This document shows positions 34,643 to 47,324 of a stretch of 64,000 bases of DNA, one piece after another. A program made the position numbers and the translations under genes. Position 1 is the stretch's first letter. Every line of letters starts with the position of its first letter. This stretch comes from Agroathelia rolfsii. Taxonomy: Eukaryota > Basidiomycota > Agaricomycetes > Amylocorticiales > Amylocorticiaceae. Below the pieces are notes generated by a model. The model saw only the letters and a program-made list of their open reading frames with translations, had not been told where the DNA came from and searched no databases. The stretch is taken from positions 2,728,001-2,792,000 of the forward strand of contig JABRWF010000006.1 in the NCBI GenBank assembly GCA_018343915.1, read 5' to 3'.

Positions 34643-37600
34643 CTAAAGATCGGCGGCCCTGCTATGGTTAGATGCACGACTCTGTGCGGCACTCCTTAAA
34701 CTCTCCATAGATGCACGCCGGTCTAGTTCCTCATATCCTTTCACCAGGTCATTAACGCTAATTCTACCACTACGCTTTTCACCGAGTAAAGAAACAGGGG
34801 CGGGCCGGGGTGGTGACGATGGCGGAGGTGAAATATGATTCAATTCCACAAGCCTCTGGGGCGGTTTTCGAGCCTTTGGAATGCGAGACCTTTTTGCCGG
34901 GGGTGTAGGAGGGTGATGAAGCTTGACAACCTCTTTCAATGGGTGTGAAGAAGTAGAGGGTATACGAACGGATATATGCATTGGCCTGTGTGATTTCGAC
35001 AACATCTCCGAAGGAGGTAGGGGTAGAGGAGCCTCGGCTCGGGGCGGTGGCTTCTTGTTGGATCTGACTGGGGGGCCTGATCGATATTTGGCTAGGGTTG
35101 GTATGAGAGATCTGCTCGTAGGGTTTCCTTGGCGAGTAGCGTTGCGTGAGGTTGGTATTGGGGGTCCAATGGTGGGTACGGTCGTAGATGAAGTTGCAGA
35201 TCTATCATTAGCATTGACGCTGATTGCATCATCCAAAAGCTGACTATAACGCGACTTTGTAGGAGAGGACGCAGACGTATTCTGGGCGGATACTTCATTC
35301 TTCAAAGTTGAGCTCGCTTTGGGCACGAAGTGGTTGGTAGGTCTCGGAGGGAGATAGGACTTGTCCCCTCTTCCAACTAAGGGAGATAAATTGAGCACCG
35401 TCTCATCAAGATTCACGGAGTTGGCATATTCATCAATGTCTGCTTCCTTGCGGAAAGATAAAGCGGGCGTAGGAGGTACGCCGCGCCCTGAACACTGCTT
35501 ATTGAGAAGAGCCTTGGCACGTTTTCGAAGGTTGGTCCTATAATATATCATATACATAGATAGGTATTAATTCTATATATTCACTGGAAAGACACGTGAA
35601 CACGCACCTTATCCAATCTAGGCCAAATTCACTTGCATTGGATGGAGCATCAACTGCATCCAAAAATCGTGTCACGACGGCGTCCAAGTCTACATTATCT
35701 GCATCTTCCAAATTGAACGAGATACCAGAAGATGTCCCCGAACCCTTTGCGACACGCTCGTTGGTAAAGCAGGCGTCAAGTACTTTCCAATCATTTCTTG
35801 TCCAAGCTCGTGGTTCGACCAAGAGGGTAGGTATAGGAGGACCACGTGGACGACGACGACCGGATGCAGTGATGGTGGTATTGCCACTCTCAAAATTAAG
35901 CATCGAAGGTGGCTCACTGAACGCGAAAGAATGGTCGTTGGATCCATGCAGAAAGGATGCATCTAAATTGAAAGAAGGCAGCTCAATACTTCTTCGCCAA
36001 GCGTGATTTTTTGTAGGTGACAATGTGGCAACTGTATGCTTCTTGTTGGGTGAATACGAACTCGAGCGAGATCGAAAAGACGAGCGTGCCACAACTTCAA
36101 AATCGGTCTAAGTGAAGGACGATTACGTGATGCATAATAAGATATAGACAAGAATTTACCTCTGTGGGAATGGCAGCAGCACGAGCTGCTACCTGAGGAT
36201 CCGTACTGATTACACTCAATTCGCCTTCTTCCAGATCATATTCCCTTTCACTTTCGTTGTCTGCGTGATTGACCATGTCTTGCTCCATATCTAACCCTTG
36301 TACCTCCCGTTCGACGGATTGACCACGTGTGGTGTCATTGGATATGTTTGTTACATCAGGAAGATGAGGTGTTATTCCGACAGTGGGTGAATCTACATAT
36401 GTGCTTAGGTCCGACCGAGAAGGTAACTTGGCACGATTCTCGTTGCGTGTCTTGCTTGGATTCAACGGCACAATAGATATCGGAGAAGGAGAGATTAAAG
36501 GGGCACTGAATGATTCATCATGGAAAAATCCGAGAGATGTAGTTGAAGCGACTGGTTGAGAAATTTCAGGTTCATTGTCAACACTATTTGAATCATCACC
36601 ACCAGCCAAGGATCCTTCGACAAAACCCTCATCAGATGCTGGAACAGAATGCGAACGACTAGTGGGGGATACAACATTCTGAACGGCTTGGGTGTCGTAG
36701 TCTGATAAGCGCTCCCTGATGTCTTCTTGCGCCGGGACATAGTTGGTTGCCACTATTTCAGTTCGAGGTGATCGTGGAGATGGAATGGGGATGTCTGCTT
36801 CCTCAATTTTCAGTGTTTGACGATGTGCAGATGGGGGATATAAGGCTTCGTGGCTCGGATGTCCGGGTGTCACTATTTCGACCGATCCTGAAATTAGGCA
36901 AACCGTCAAAAAGAGGCTGGGCGGGTGCTTACGATTATTTGATCCCTCTTTACCACCAACAATGCTCTCATCATCAGATCCTACGTGAATGGTGCTTACA
37001 GGCGTAGCATTTCGTGAGGAATCTGGCAGAGTGGCAGGCTTATAACTGACGTCCCCATCCATAAGGCCATCCTCCGAGTTTGTATCACCCTCGTCATGTT
37101 CTTCCGCGGAAGTGTTTCGAATAAAGGGGCTCGGTGCTCTTGGCGCCTTCCAGCGAGTCCTATTTTCCGTAGGGAATTCAGCCGTCTCCGATGAGAATGC
37201 GGGTGGGCTTGATGTATCGGGACCATGAGTATCGGTCATAGGTATCACTAAGTCTTCCGTAATCTCGTTACCATCACTTGCCTCTGGGTCTGAGATATCC
37301 GCAGGTCGATCAAGTGGGTCGGAGCTCCATCCATCCGAGATCCTGGCAGAAGCCAGTCTACCTTGAGAGATAAATGACCCCGTATCTAGAATGGGATGAT
37401 CAGGAGACGATAAAGAAAAGACTGGTAACTGAAGCTCCTGCAAAGGGGATGAGACACCGCCTAATGACAATCTCGCTGATGCAAGGCTAGTGCGATGGGA
37501 AGACAGCGACGGGAAGGGTATTTCCGATAGAGAATCTATGGCAGAGGACCGTAAAGGCAAGATACCTCGCTCCTCGCGTGTAACCTCTTCAAAGTGCGTA

Positions 37601-40299
37601 TCAGAGGCAGACTTATGTAACCCCCCAATGTCTTCGGACCCAGGATCTTCGCTAGGCGATTCTCGGATAGACGAGAAATCAAAGTAAGATGCGAGATCAT
37701 TTTCCTTCAGGTATGTTGTACGAGACTGGCGATCTTGAGGCTCGACATCTTGCTGAGGGACGTTTGGTAAAGTAATAGAAGACGAAGAATGGTGATAACC
37801 ATCAAACGAAAATTTTGAGGCTTCAAGTGAGGGGAAAACGTCTTCCCTTCGAAGCGCGAAGGAAAGTCTACGTGGAAGATCGTCTTGGTGCAGAGATGAG
37901 CTTGGATCGGCGAGGGAGGCTACGCTTAGTGGGTCAATCTCATTTATAGTAAGATTAGGTAAATTCGGGTTTTCTATGGACGAAATGTCTACTGGCGGAC
38001 GTGGCACACTCTCTTCTAAGGACATTGTAGAGACATTCGGGATGAATTGATTAACAGTACGACGGGTCTCATCGACGGTCCTGAGCGAAGATCCTGTGTT
38101 GGTTATTACGGATGAGCGACGGCGTAGAAAACCCACTGAAGCAGGAAGGAAGGACTCGGCTAGCGTATGCGACTGGACTGGGAACTGCACCAGTGTCGGA
38201 TGCAAGAGTGGTATTTGACTCTCTTTACTGTTACCCAAGTTCTCATCAGTAGACAAAACGGAGTGATCCGCCGGTACTGTTCGAGGCAGTTTGGCTATGC
38301 CCGAGTCACGAGGATGGGTATCCTGATTCTCTAGGACAGGTCGATCCGCTTCTGGTGACGCTATTGTAGCGTGGACTAGTATAGGACAGTCAAATTTTGG
38401 CATATAAAAAGACTCAGGCATTAGAGGAACCTTCAACTTGATCAGCTGACCTCAAGTCGGTTTTATTCGAGGCTTCTTGCAGATTCGGTGGGGTATCAGC
38501 CAGTGAAAGTGATTGGGATAGGTGTGGCGGTGAAGATAAGGGAGCGCGAAGGGTTTCCGGTAATGCGTCGTCCGAGTCAAGAATGTTCGTGGCTTCGCTT
38601 GCAAAACCAGGAGCACCAGATGGAGACAGAGCATCAATATCATGCTCATAGAGAATATCTGGGGAAGCAGGATCACTGGATGGTGGCAATCCTGCTTCAT
38701 CTCCGATAGGTGACGAAACAAACGATGATGAGGGTGGGAAAGCGATAGGTGTCGAGAGTAAATCACGAGTCCCTAACGGGGATATTGAACGCTGAGGCGA
38801 CGGGAGAGGCACAATCCGCGCCAAAGGGGAAGATGTTTCTGGCCAAATGACTTCCGGAATCGGTGAGGGTGAGGGCGATGAAAAGGCAGAAAAAGTGCGA
38901 TGCGATACATGGGGGCTACTTTGATGTTCGGAAATAGTATCAGCGTCATCATGCGTTTGCGGTAGGGGAGATGGCGACGAGGGCGCATGATCTTGAGACG
39001 CAACATTATAGACGGGCGAGGACGGTGATCGGCTTAGTGCCGTAGATAAATTATCAGGTTCTGTATCTCCCTTGAGGGGAAGCGCAGTTGATGGTATGGA
39101 TATGTCGGTCTCAAGGAAGGAGGGCAATATGGGTTCGCCTAATTGGGGAGAAGAGGGCTGTAGTAATGGGGAGTGTTTTGCGTTGCTTTGGAGAAGGGGT
39201 GGTGCGGATACATCTGATCCTCGTGGAGATGGTGAGACAGGCTCTTCGAGATGAGGGGACAGTGGTAACGATGGAGAAGACAGGATGGGTAGAGTCGGCG
39301 AACGTTCGCCCTGGGTCGACTCTAAAAATCCTTGTAACCCATGGTTTGTATGTTGTTCTGAGATCATAAAATAAACAAGTCAACGTCGAGGATTATGGGG
39401 TAAGGTTGTCCATACTCACCTCTACTATTGTCATCACTTCCACTAGACCCATCTTGTCTAGCGACTGCAAGTGCTCGACCGTGGAATGTATCCTCTATAT
39501 AGCTGCCAGCTTCTTCAAATACCTCGCTCGTCAGGTTATCAACCATTTGCTCTTGAAGCTCGGTAAACCCGAGTACGTTATCCTCCTCTACACCTTCATC
39601 TTCACTCTCCGGTTGTGTAGGTGAATTAGGCGCGAAAAGCACACTGGGACCCTCATCAGCTATCATTCCGGTGTTCATCACATCATGTAAGTTCTCATCA
39701 TATTCTGAGTCTTCGTGGAGCTCTTCTTGAGGACTCAACGGATGCCATTCGCCCCTCTCCTTGCCTTTGCCCTCAGGATCGGAAGATACTGCTATTTCAA
39801 TAGACCCAACATTTCTACCATCTCTGCCTTTCCTGACATATTTAATCTTTTTCCTGACACGTTTGACGACCTGGCACACTGGATTTGCAGAGAGCAGTAG
39901 CGGATCATCGGCTGGTGAGTGTGGTGGTGGCAATGGCCGCGAGAGATCAATGTCCGTGGGCGGCCTTTTCCTTCTCCTATGCGGGGATCCATTATCGATG
40001 TATGAGCCACTAATCTTTCTCTTCCGCATGTTGGGCGAAACAGTCATGATTAAAGGTGCAGGTCTTGGTTTAGGCCTTTCTGTAAACGAACGGGGGACTA
40101 CCCCACGTCTCCTATGTGGTGTAGACGGGTAAACAACCTCCGTAGGTTTGGTAAGTTTAGCTCGAGGTGGCTCATAAAACGTTTGGATTGTAGCATGACG
40201 TTTGATTCTGGGCGTGTGGGTGTCGATTGACGTTGGAGGTATAAATGCTTTCGACGCATCCATCTTAGAAGGACCTGCTTCAAGAGCTTCAAGACTCAT
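34643..40299 (-). CDS. Large low-complexity protein B, unknown function, paralogue of protein A
   Basis: Six exons on the minus strand: 40299-39420, 39357-38431, 38375-36933, 36887-36160, 36107-35608, 35537-34643; 1,790 residues. Introns are 45-70 bp; the third is 45 bp, a multiple of three and without a stop, so retention would insert 15 residues. The N-terminal two-thirds is Ser/Pro/Asp/Glu-rich with basic clusters such as RRRKRPPTDI and KRVRKKIKYVRK, probably nuclear and disordered. The C-terminal third shares ordered blocks with protein A: DPQVAARAAAIP, PRAWTRNDWKVLDACF (about residue 1423), LDWIRTNLRKRAKALLNKQ with VPPTP after it, EVVKLHHPP and QRLVELNHI, LVKGYEELDRR. Introns before the second and inside the third block match those in A. 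Start: first in-frame ATG; the frame stays open further upstream without another ATG. No enzyme motif is visible and I do not recognise a named family. Confidence 0.8.
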
Positions 40300-40643
40300 T
40301 GGGATAGATACATTCCTAAGATGCTTGGAAGAATCAACGGTTGGGTCACGGTAAGTTGTATCCAGTGAAGTAATACTATACAGCAATATTAATGGCAACC
40401 TAGGTAGACGTGACGGGAAGAAACACGAATGGTAACAATCACAAGCGCAGAGAATGTCACATCACGTGACGCGTCTGTTTCGTATCACGCTATATTTGAA
40501 GTCAGAAATGACGTCTTTCTCCGCCTCGGCGTACGTAGTCGACCGTAAGTCCGAAATCGATCAAGTCTGCCACTCCCCACTTTCAATTGCAGCAACCACT
40601 TGCATAATCAAATTAGTAGCTCGCTTTGAAGTTCTCGGATACT
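40300..40643. promoter_or_regulatory. Short divergent region between protein B and the AIG1-like gene
   Basis: Only 344 bp separates two head-to-head start codons, so the genes probably share a bidirectional promoter. A perfect TCACGTGA palindrome lies at 40462-40469, about 160 bases from each start. The same octamer occurs upstream of the paralogue A. Confidence 0.55.
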
Positions 40644-41491
40644 ATGGGTGTATCCATTTCAACCATTGTATGGCATTTACCTGCCGCGGTAATCATGACC
40701 TATGGATGGAATAGTTTGGACGGTATTGGCATGGATGCACTGGTATGCTCCCAATTCTCCTGTCATGATGATTTACGGCCCACTAACTATATAATCAGAT
40801 TCGTAATCAAAAGGGGGGATATCTTCAATTTTTAACTATCCAAGGGTAAGGACATTCTAATTGAAGAAAAGACTTCTCGTCAACCTGAAAAAACCAGACT
40901 TGCATTGGCGTTCTTATCCAGCGTGCTCTCAATAGTATTAGTGGCACTCTCCGTCGACTTCCTAGCCCGTGTAAAGCGGCTTGTCCTCCAAATTGCTTTG
41001 CCCCTTTCATTTGTCATTTCTTCAATCTATTGGACTTTGCTGCTACTTTTTCCTACTTTGATCCTGCAAGCCATGCCCCCCAGTCCTGACTCCGTGACCG
41101 GAGCCGACGCAGAGCCTTCTTCGTCTTCTTCAGCCCCTGTGATTGCGCGCATTCCCTTAAACGTCGATCTCGCACTTCATTTTGTCCCTGCAGTCACCCT
41201 TGTGACGGACTTTTTCCTCTTTCAGCCCAAGTTTGGAGCCAGAGAGGTCAAACGAACACCTTTGCTACTTGTGGGCTATGCATTAAGTTATGGTGCCTGG
41301 GTGGAATGGCTGGCGACACACAACCATAGCTGTAGGCCGTCTCTTAATCTGATAATCAGCTATTTCTGACGACCCTAGTTCCATACCCCTTCCTATCTGA
41401 GAATGTTTTTGCCGTTAGAGTTCTCTGGTACTTGGGTGCATCGGGGATTGCCTTGGTGTCATTCTATGGCTTAAATACCATTCATCCATAA
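40644..41491 (+). CDS. FAR-17a/AIG1-like membrane protein
   Basis: Exons: 40644-40742, 40799-40845, 40898-41331, 41379-41491; 230 residues, the normal length for the family. Members are multi-pass membrane proteins; the mammalian relatives AIG1 and ADTRP are threonine hydrolases of fatty-acid esters of hydroxy fatty acids. Seen here: a hydrophobic first segment, GGYLQFLTIQG at the start of the second, three to four further hydrophobic helices, the pattern ALHFVPAVTLVTDFFLFQP (conserved His in an H-x-x-P-x-x-x-L-x-x-D context, about residues 146-164), and a C-terminal YPFLSENVFAVRVLWY. A 20-residue Ser/Pro loop (SSSSSAP) sits between helices. Fungal members are largely uncharacterised. It is divergent from protein B across 344 bp. 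Confidence 0.85.
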
Positions 41492-43911
41492 AATCTATTC
41501 GTGATGGATTGATACGCCTTGTTTTCTGTGGTGTGTCTTCAGGTTTTTACATCTTTTGTAGTAACTGATATCAACATCTATTGTCTTTACTCAGCATTTA
41601 CGTTGATATACGGGTATGACAACCCTCACATAGAACGGATGTGGTAAGGGCACATCTTAGCACTTGAGATGGTACAGTTACGAATAGAACTCCGATGAAC
41701 ATCATGATAACGCTGTCATATACAACGATGATGCTTCATCCTCGCCAATAGACCTTTTTTCTTCCCTTGAAATTTTGCTGTAGATGTTGTTTAAGATTTG
41801 ATATCTGTCCATCTTTTCGAACACCCAAATTTCGTCATTCAATTTTTCTCAGCACATTTTGTAAAATCATTACGCCATTTGTGAGTATTATCCATCATAA
41901 ACGCATTTGAGCTGGCATGTCATCGGCCCTGGACCGGACAAAAGAACTGTTCTGTATTCATTCATCACCAGGATATTGGTAGAGCAAGGACGGAAGTTCC
42001 CGGAGCTACGAGCGATTTCATGCAGAACGAATTATAGCACGCAGTATTCGCATCATGGCTTGAATTAGGGGCCAAGTGTTGAACGTTGAACACCAAATAC
42101 TGAATGGATGGCTGATCCCATTCACTAATATAATCAAATGTTACTCAGGGTATCATCTATCTTTTAGCCATCTCAATCAGGTGCATACATGCGCATGTAG
42201 TGAGGGGTAGGTGTTGATGAACGTCGAGTGATATTTCTAGTGGACTTGTATCATCGATTAGCAATCACTGCATTTTAGGAGACCTTCTTCGCCTACTTAT
42301 GATCGATGATAACCCCTCATAAAGACCTCACAACCCGTACAGTATTGTCTCGGCGCTGCCAATTACGATGGATTATGAGGGTGGTAACTTGGATTTGTAC
42401 TTACTGACAGGCATTTAGCAATTGCCCAGCTCTAAATTCCAAAGGAAAGGCACTGCCAGGGAAGTAAGGCTCGAAAGTGGCATGGCTTAGAAACGGAACT
42501 AGCAATATTACTCATATAGTATGTATTTTGTCAGGACCAACCAGACCATCGACGGTTAAGAATATAACATTGTGTCTACCGGTTACTCCCGTCGGCACTG
42601 GCAGATGCCAGGTAGCTCCGAGTCTCGCTACATACACAGCATCAGAGGTTTTTTCCGGCTCAGGCAACCGATCGCCGAGTCGCGCGTATACAGTATACCT
42701 TCCCGAGTCTCGAGTTTGAGAGCTTGAGGCCTGAGATTTGATAACGTCGTGTAAACTCTCACATGTAAGAATGTCCATGCACTGTACTAGTACATTATCC
42801 AAATCAATAAGCTCCGCCGCGGCCTGACTGTACTATATCGGCAACATGAATATGTGGTCATGACGATTCAGAAGACGTTCCTCGCTATGAAGCACACGGT
42901 CATGGCTCCGGCATCATCTATTTACGCATGGACTATTGAATTGCGCTTAGGGATTCATGCGGCTCATAAATCCAGCCCAGCTTAATGACCCCGATGGGTT
43001 CGATATGTGTTGTGTTCGATATCGATTGCATGCACACCACTAGTGATTTGAACAAGCACATTCTAGTCGATTCAAGTTTTCTGGAGACGGCGATAGCCAT
43101 TATCAAAGTATACCATCACTAGGAGGAAGAGCCTTTCAAATTGCGAATCTCAAAGAACGCTTGGGTGTTCTGCTGGCACATGCTGGCAACCTGTTGACTT
43201 GCATTCTCAGGCTGGAGCTAACACTACCCCTGAACTCGAACGCTTCGTCTTGTTTCCTCGGACGACGGAACGAAGGCCGGCATATGCTTTAATTTACTCC
43301 CGGGGTTTTTTCAATGCCAATAAATTTCTGATGAGAAAATTGTAGCGACAATAGTCACTCTAAATAGTGCTCAGGCTAGACCCACAGAGCACATAGTTCC
43401 CCAGATTTGTAGAAATACTTCTCTTCTGGGGTATCTGCTCCAGTACTATTGATATTGTGGGATGGGGGCGGGGGTGGGGTGTTATCTCGCCTATAGAGAT
43501 GTAGAGCAGCAGTGGAGAACAAGGAAGAAAAAAAAAGAGGGTCACATTCCCTACGAGTAAGAGGGTGGCGAGAAGCACCGGCGAAGGATTAACCAGCTTC
43601 TTCCGGTTCCGCCGCCCAGCCGATCATACCGATCATCAGTCTTCAATTTGTCTAAAACATTGGTCACGCAATGTCGTCATGTTGGCATGCAGCAGATCTC
43701 AATATACTGGGCCTACAACACTTCATCCGTCCGTATTAGGAGGGCATCCGGCTCTCCCTACGGGAAACTCTTGGAAAGTCCATGTCCGAGAGGTTCCGAC
43801 TAAAAAAAATTGCTTTATAAACCAACAATTTTCACCTCCTCTGCCTTTTCTTCTTCCTGCTTCACCCATCGCCACCAATTAACAAACCTTCACCCTATCT
43901 ACTAGCCCGTC
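41492..43911. other. Long intergenic region (2.4 kb) upstream of a sugar transporter
   Basis: No gene seen on either strand; the longest frames (about 80-105 codons) are chance-like. The final few hundred bases form the transporter promoter, with C/T-rich sequence just before the ATG (about 43840-43910). A long upstream region is common for nutrient-regulated transporters, but no specific operator was identified. Confidence 0.45.
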
Positions 43912-46128
43912 ATGGCTCCACGCTCATCAAAGGCAGCAGTCATCCTCTGCCTCTTCCAGTCTATGGCTGGTCTACTTTTTGGATGGGAAAACTCATCCAC
44001 ATCCGGGCTATACGTCATGCCTCGGTATCAACAACGCTTCGGAGTCTGCGATGCTTACAACTCCGATGGATCTTGCAAAAGCTGGTCTCTGCCTTCACAA
44101 AGGCAGAGTATCATTGCGGCCTGCCTTAGTGTAGGTGCATTCTTGGGTGCATTTGGATCAGTGAGTGGTCAAAACGTTATGTCAACGGGTTAAAGTCCTT
44201 AAGATTTCTTTTTCTTTCCTTCCTTAAATAGGGTCCTATTTCTACGAGAGTAAGGCTAGCCAATCTCTTAAATAACACGAATGAAGTTGATAGCTCCCTC
44301 TAGTACGGTCTGCGATTGACATGTCTCGCATTCATTTTCGTTTTCATGGTTGGCATCGCCATCGAATGTTCCGCATTCAACACCTACGGTCAGATCTGCG
44401 TAGGCCGGTTCCTCACCGGCCTTGGAATTGGTACCACCAGTGGCCTTGTACCCGTATTTCAGGCTGAAGCCGCTCCTCCTGCTCTTCGTGGCTTGATTAC
44501 GGGAAGTTTCCAGCTTTGTGTCACGCTGGGGTAAGTAGTTAACGTCATAACTGTAAGAAATGCATCATTTAGTCGCACTCTTACATAGTATTTTCCTTGT
44601 CAATTGCGTCACGTATGGCATGTCAAAACACTCAGGTGATATCACTTGGCGTCTTCCTATTGGTATCCAGGTAAATCCATGTCCCTTCCACTCATGTGCC
44701 CATCACATGTCTCATTGACATAATAAACACTTAGCTTATTTGGGCTGCCTTGCTCTTTATCGGGTTTGCATTGTCCCCCGAGTCTCCACGTTTCTTGGCT
44801 CGCAATAACCGATGGGATGAAGCCCGCATTAACCTCGCTCGACTCCGCAGCCTTTCTGTCGATGATCCAGAAATTGAATTGGAAATGGAAGAAATCACTG
44901 CTGCCAAAGAAGAAGAAGACAAGCGAGGTGATGCTACGTATGCCGAATGCTTCAGTACGGAGAACAGAATTGCTTTCCGAACCTTCATTGGCCTCTGTGT
45001 TCAAATTGGCCAGCAGGTGACTGGCATTAATTTTTACTTCTCTTATGGATCTGTGAGTGCAATAATTCAAGAATCTCGGAAGTGGTCGAGGAGGCTAATT
45101 ATCTAACTGTTGTGCAGATCTTTGCTCAGTATGCTGGCCTCACCAACCCTTGTACGCTATTTTTTAAGGCCCGCTTCCTCATGATTTCTGAATTCTGTTG
45201 CACATTTCAGATATCTTTGCGATTATCCTATCTGCTGTAAACGTCGTTGCATCATTCCCTGGTATCTTAGCTGTCGACCGTCTTGGCCGCCGAACTATCT
45301 TACTCTCCGGCGCTCTGTGGATGCTTGTTTCCCAAATCATCGTTGGTGCCGTCTCCGTCGCTTTACCTGGCCAAGCGGATGCTGGCAAAGCCCTAACTGC
45401 ATTCGTAAGTAAAAGCCTTATTTAATTACTTCAGGGTTGATGAATATGATCCGTGCAGTCTGCTCTTTTTGTCGCCGGCTTTGCTTACTCATGGGGTCCG
45501 ATTGCATGGGTCGTAGCTGCGGAAGTATTCCCATCTCGACTGGCTAATAAGTGTGTTACGATGGCTGCTGCTGCAAACTGGGGTGAATGTTTTATTTATT
45601 TACACTTGTGCGGCTAATGCTTACTTTTGATGCTAGGTATGAACGCCGTCATTGCGGGCGTCGCTCCTATCGTTCAAGCGAAGATCCAAACCAAAATCAG
45701 TGCGTCGCAACACGATTTGCATATCCTTGGTAACCAGTGAAGTTAATATTTGATGCAATAGCATTTGTTTGGTCCGGTTTCCTCGCTGCGTCACTCCTGT
45801 TTGCATTTTTCTGCATTCCCGAGACAGGCGGATTATCAATTGAAGAGTAAGTGGGATATCTTTGCGAAGAAGAGCTAATGGTAACTTACGTCTTCGTTCT
45901 CAAAGAATTGATGCTCTCTTCATCTCGCATACGCCCGCCTGGAGATCTAAGGCAATTCGTAGAACTCAGGCGCAGGCAGAGGAGCGTGGTCGCGAAAAGG
46001 GCGGCCGCACCTCTGAGCACCATGAGAAGACGACGTCTTCGGCAACAACGACGGCTCCATCCACTCCTGCACCTAAGCCTGCAGACGACTCCGCCACGAC
46101 AAGTGTGGCGGAAAATGTGAATGTATAA
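43912..46128 (+). CDS. MFS sugar (hexose) transporter
   Basis: Eleven exons: 43912-44160, 44232-44249, 44304-44530, 44589-44670, 44735-45052, 45118-45151, 45211-45404, 45459-45582, 45637-45699, 45762-45846, 45906-46128; 538 residues, usual for the sugar-porter family with 12 membrane helices. Signatures: GLLFGWENSSTSG in helix 1, GRFLTGLGIGTTSG then PVFQAEAAPPALRG after helix 4, SPESPRFLARNNRWDEA before the central loop, IGQQVTGINFYFSYG in helix 7, VDRLGRRTIL in the second-half repeat of the D-R-x-G-R-R motif, PETGGLSIEE after helix 12. It should import hexoses by proton symport at the plasma membrane; the exact sugar cannot be read. The cytosolic tail (about 70 residues) is rich in Ala, Thr and charged residues. 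Exon 2 is only 18 bp (GPISTR). Confidence 0.93.
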
Positions 46129-47324
46129 CCAGACAATCACAACGCAATTAAAAATATCCCTGATTCTCATGACCATGTACGAATTTTTTTTATAAAAAAA
46201 TGAAGGGAAGAAATTGAATCACGGTAACACATGCACTACTCACTTTTGGCTGTTTATTTAGTGAAACGTATCTAGTTTCGATGACTTCGCTTACATTCAA
46301 TTTATATACCACCAATGCTATAATAATGAATATTGATTCCTATCATGAGCTTTCCGCGATTGAAGTGTGATATCAATGGCTTCCTTGAAGTTAACGGTAG
46401 AAGAGCCCCAGATATGTGCATATGCGTAGCACCCCGAAGAATAGTCTATACTGACTGGGAGCAACGGGTATGGTTCGTCGTTTATTATGAGCACTAAAGC
46501 TAAAGAATCGCTTGCAGATTGTGCGAAGAATCCTCCTGGACGTTGATGGTAGCCTGCCAGTAAGATGAGGATTACCGTTCTCGCTGGCTTTAACCTGCTT
46601 CCGGCTATCACCGGCCCCGCTCGGCCCGCTCCACAACTCTTCAAGTCAAGAGCGGTCCCATGACCCATTACCACAGGTACAGTGCTCAAAAAACCGACAT
46701 CACCATTGCTAGTAAATACCAAATCGATCTAGATATGAAAATAACCGACCATGGCGGATCTGCAGGCACGTCTTCCGGTGCTTGTTCAATGACGAGATTG
46801 GCGCTGAGTGGCGTGAGATCAGATTGGGTTACTAGAGTGTAAATATTACTACCATCCCCTGCTTCCGCGTCCGGTGGCCAATGCAAATATTAGGATGTTC
46901 ACAAATGTTTCCCCGACTCCCCGCTATTAGTGGTAGGTGCACTCCGTCCCAGACGGCGATGTCTTAGGCGGACTCTAACGAAAGCTTTGCAATTAGACAT
47001 ACTATATCATTTACGCTCACTCATTAACATCAGTTCAATCAAGTCAAAGAGACACCAAGCTTAGACATCAAAAATTATTTAATTCTCACCGGAGATACAA
47101 AATAATCTATACATAAAGAAAGAAAAAAGTTTTTAAAAATAGTGAGAAACAGTAAGGGAAGCGTGACAACAGACATCGAGAGTAGGTAGGAAAGAAATTA
47201 CTTGATGTTTATGAGTTCATGATTGTGGTGTTTGGGTATATAACAACATTAGAGCGACAAAGCACAGGTCTAAGAAGGTATGTACGAGGGAGGATGGAGT
47301 GTCGGAGAGTGGGTGGTCGATCAA
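46129..47324. other. Convergent intergenic region with an unresolved coding-like patch
   Basis: Lies between two genes that face each other. On the minus strand, 46886-46690 reads smoothly (for example SANLVIEQAPEDVPADPPWS) and 46722-46318 reads smoothly in the +1 frame (VFTSNGDVGFLSTVPV and on), but they overlap and no proper intron joins them. This may be a frameshifted gene remnant or chance. The rest is AT-rich with no signal. Confidence 0.4.

Noticed and set aside
40299..40398. N-terminal extension of protein B
   Set aside because: The frame stays open to 40398, but the first codon there is TTG; the first in-frame ATG is at 40299, so the extension was not used.
42477..42802. Overlapping frames on both strands upstream of the hexose transporter
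   Set aside because: Both are short, lack motifs, and mirror each other; no support for a gene.
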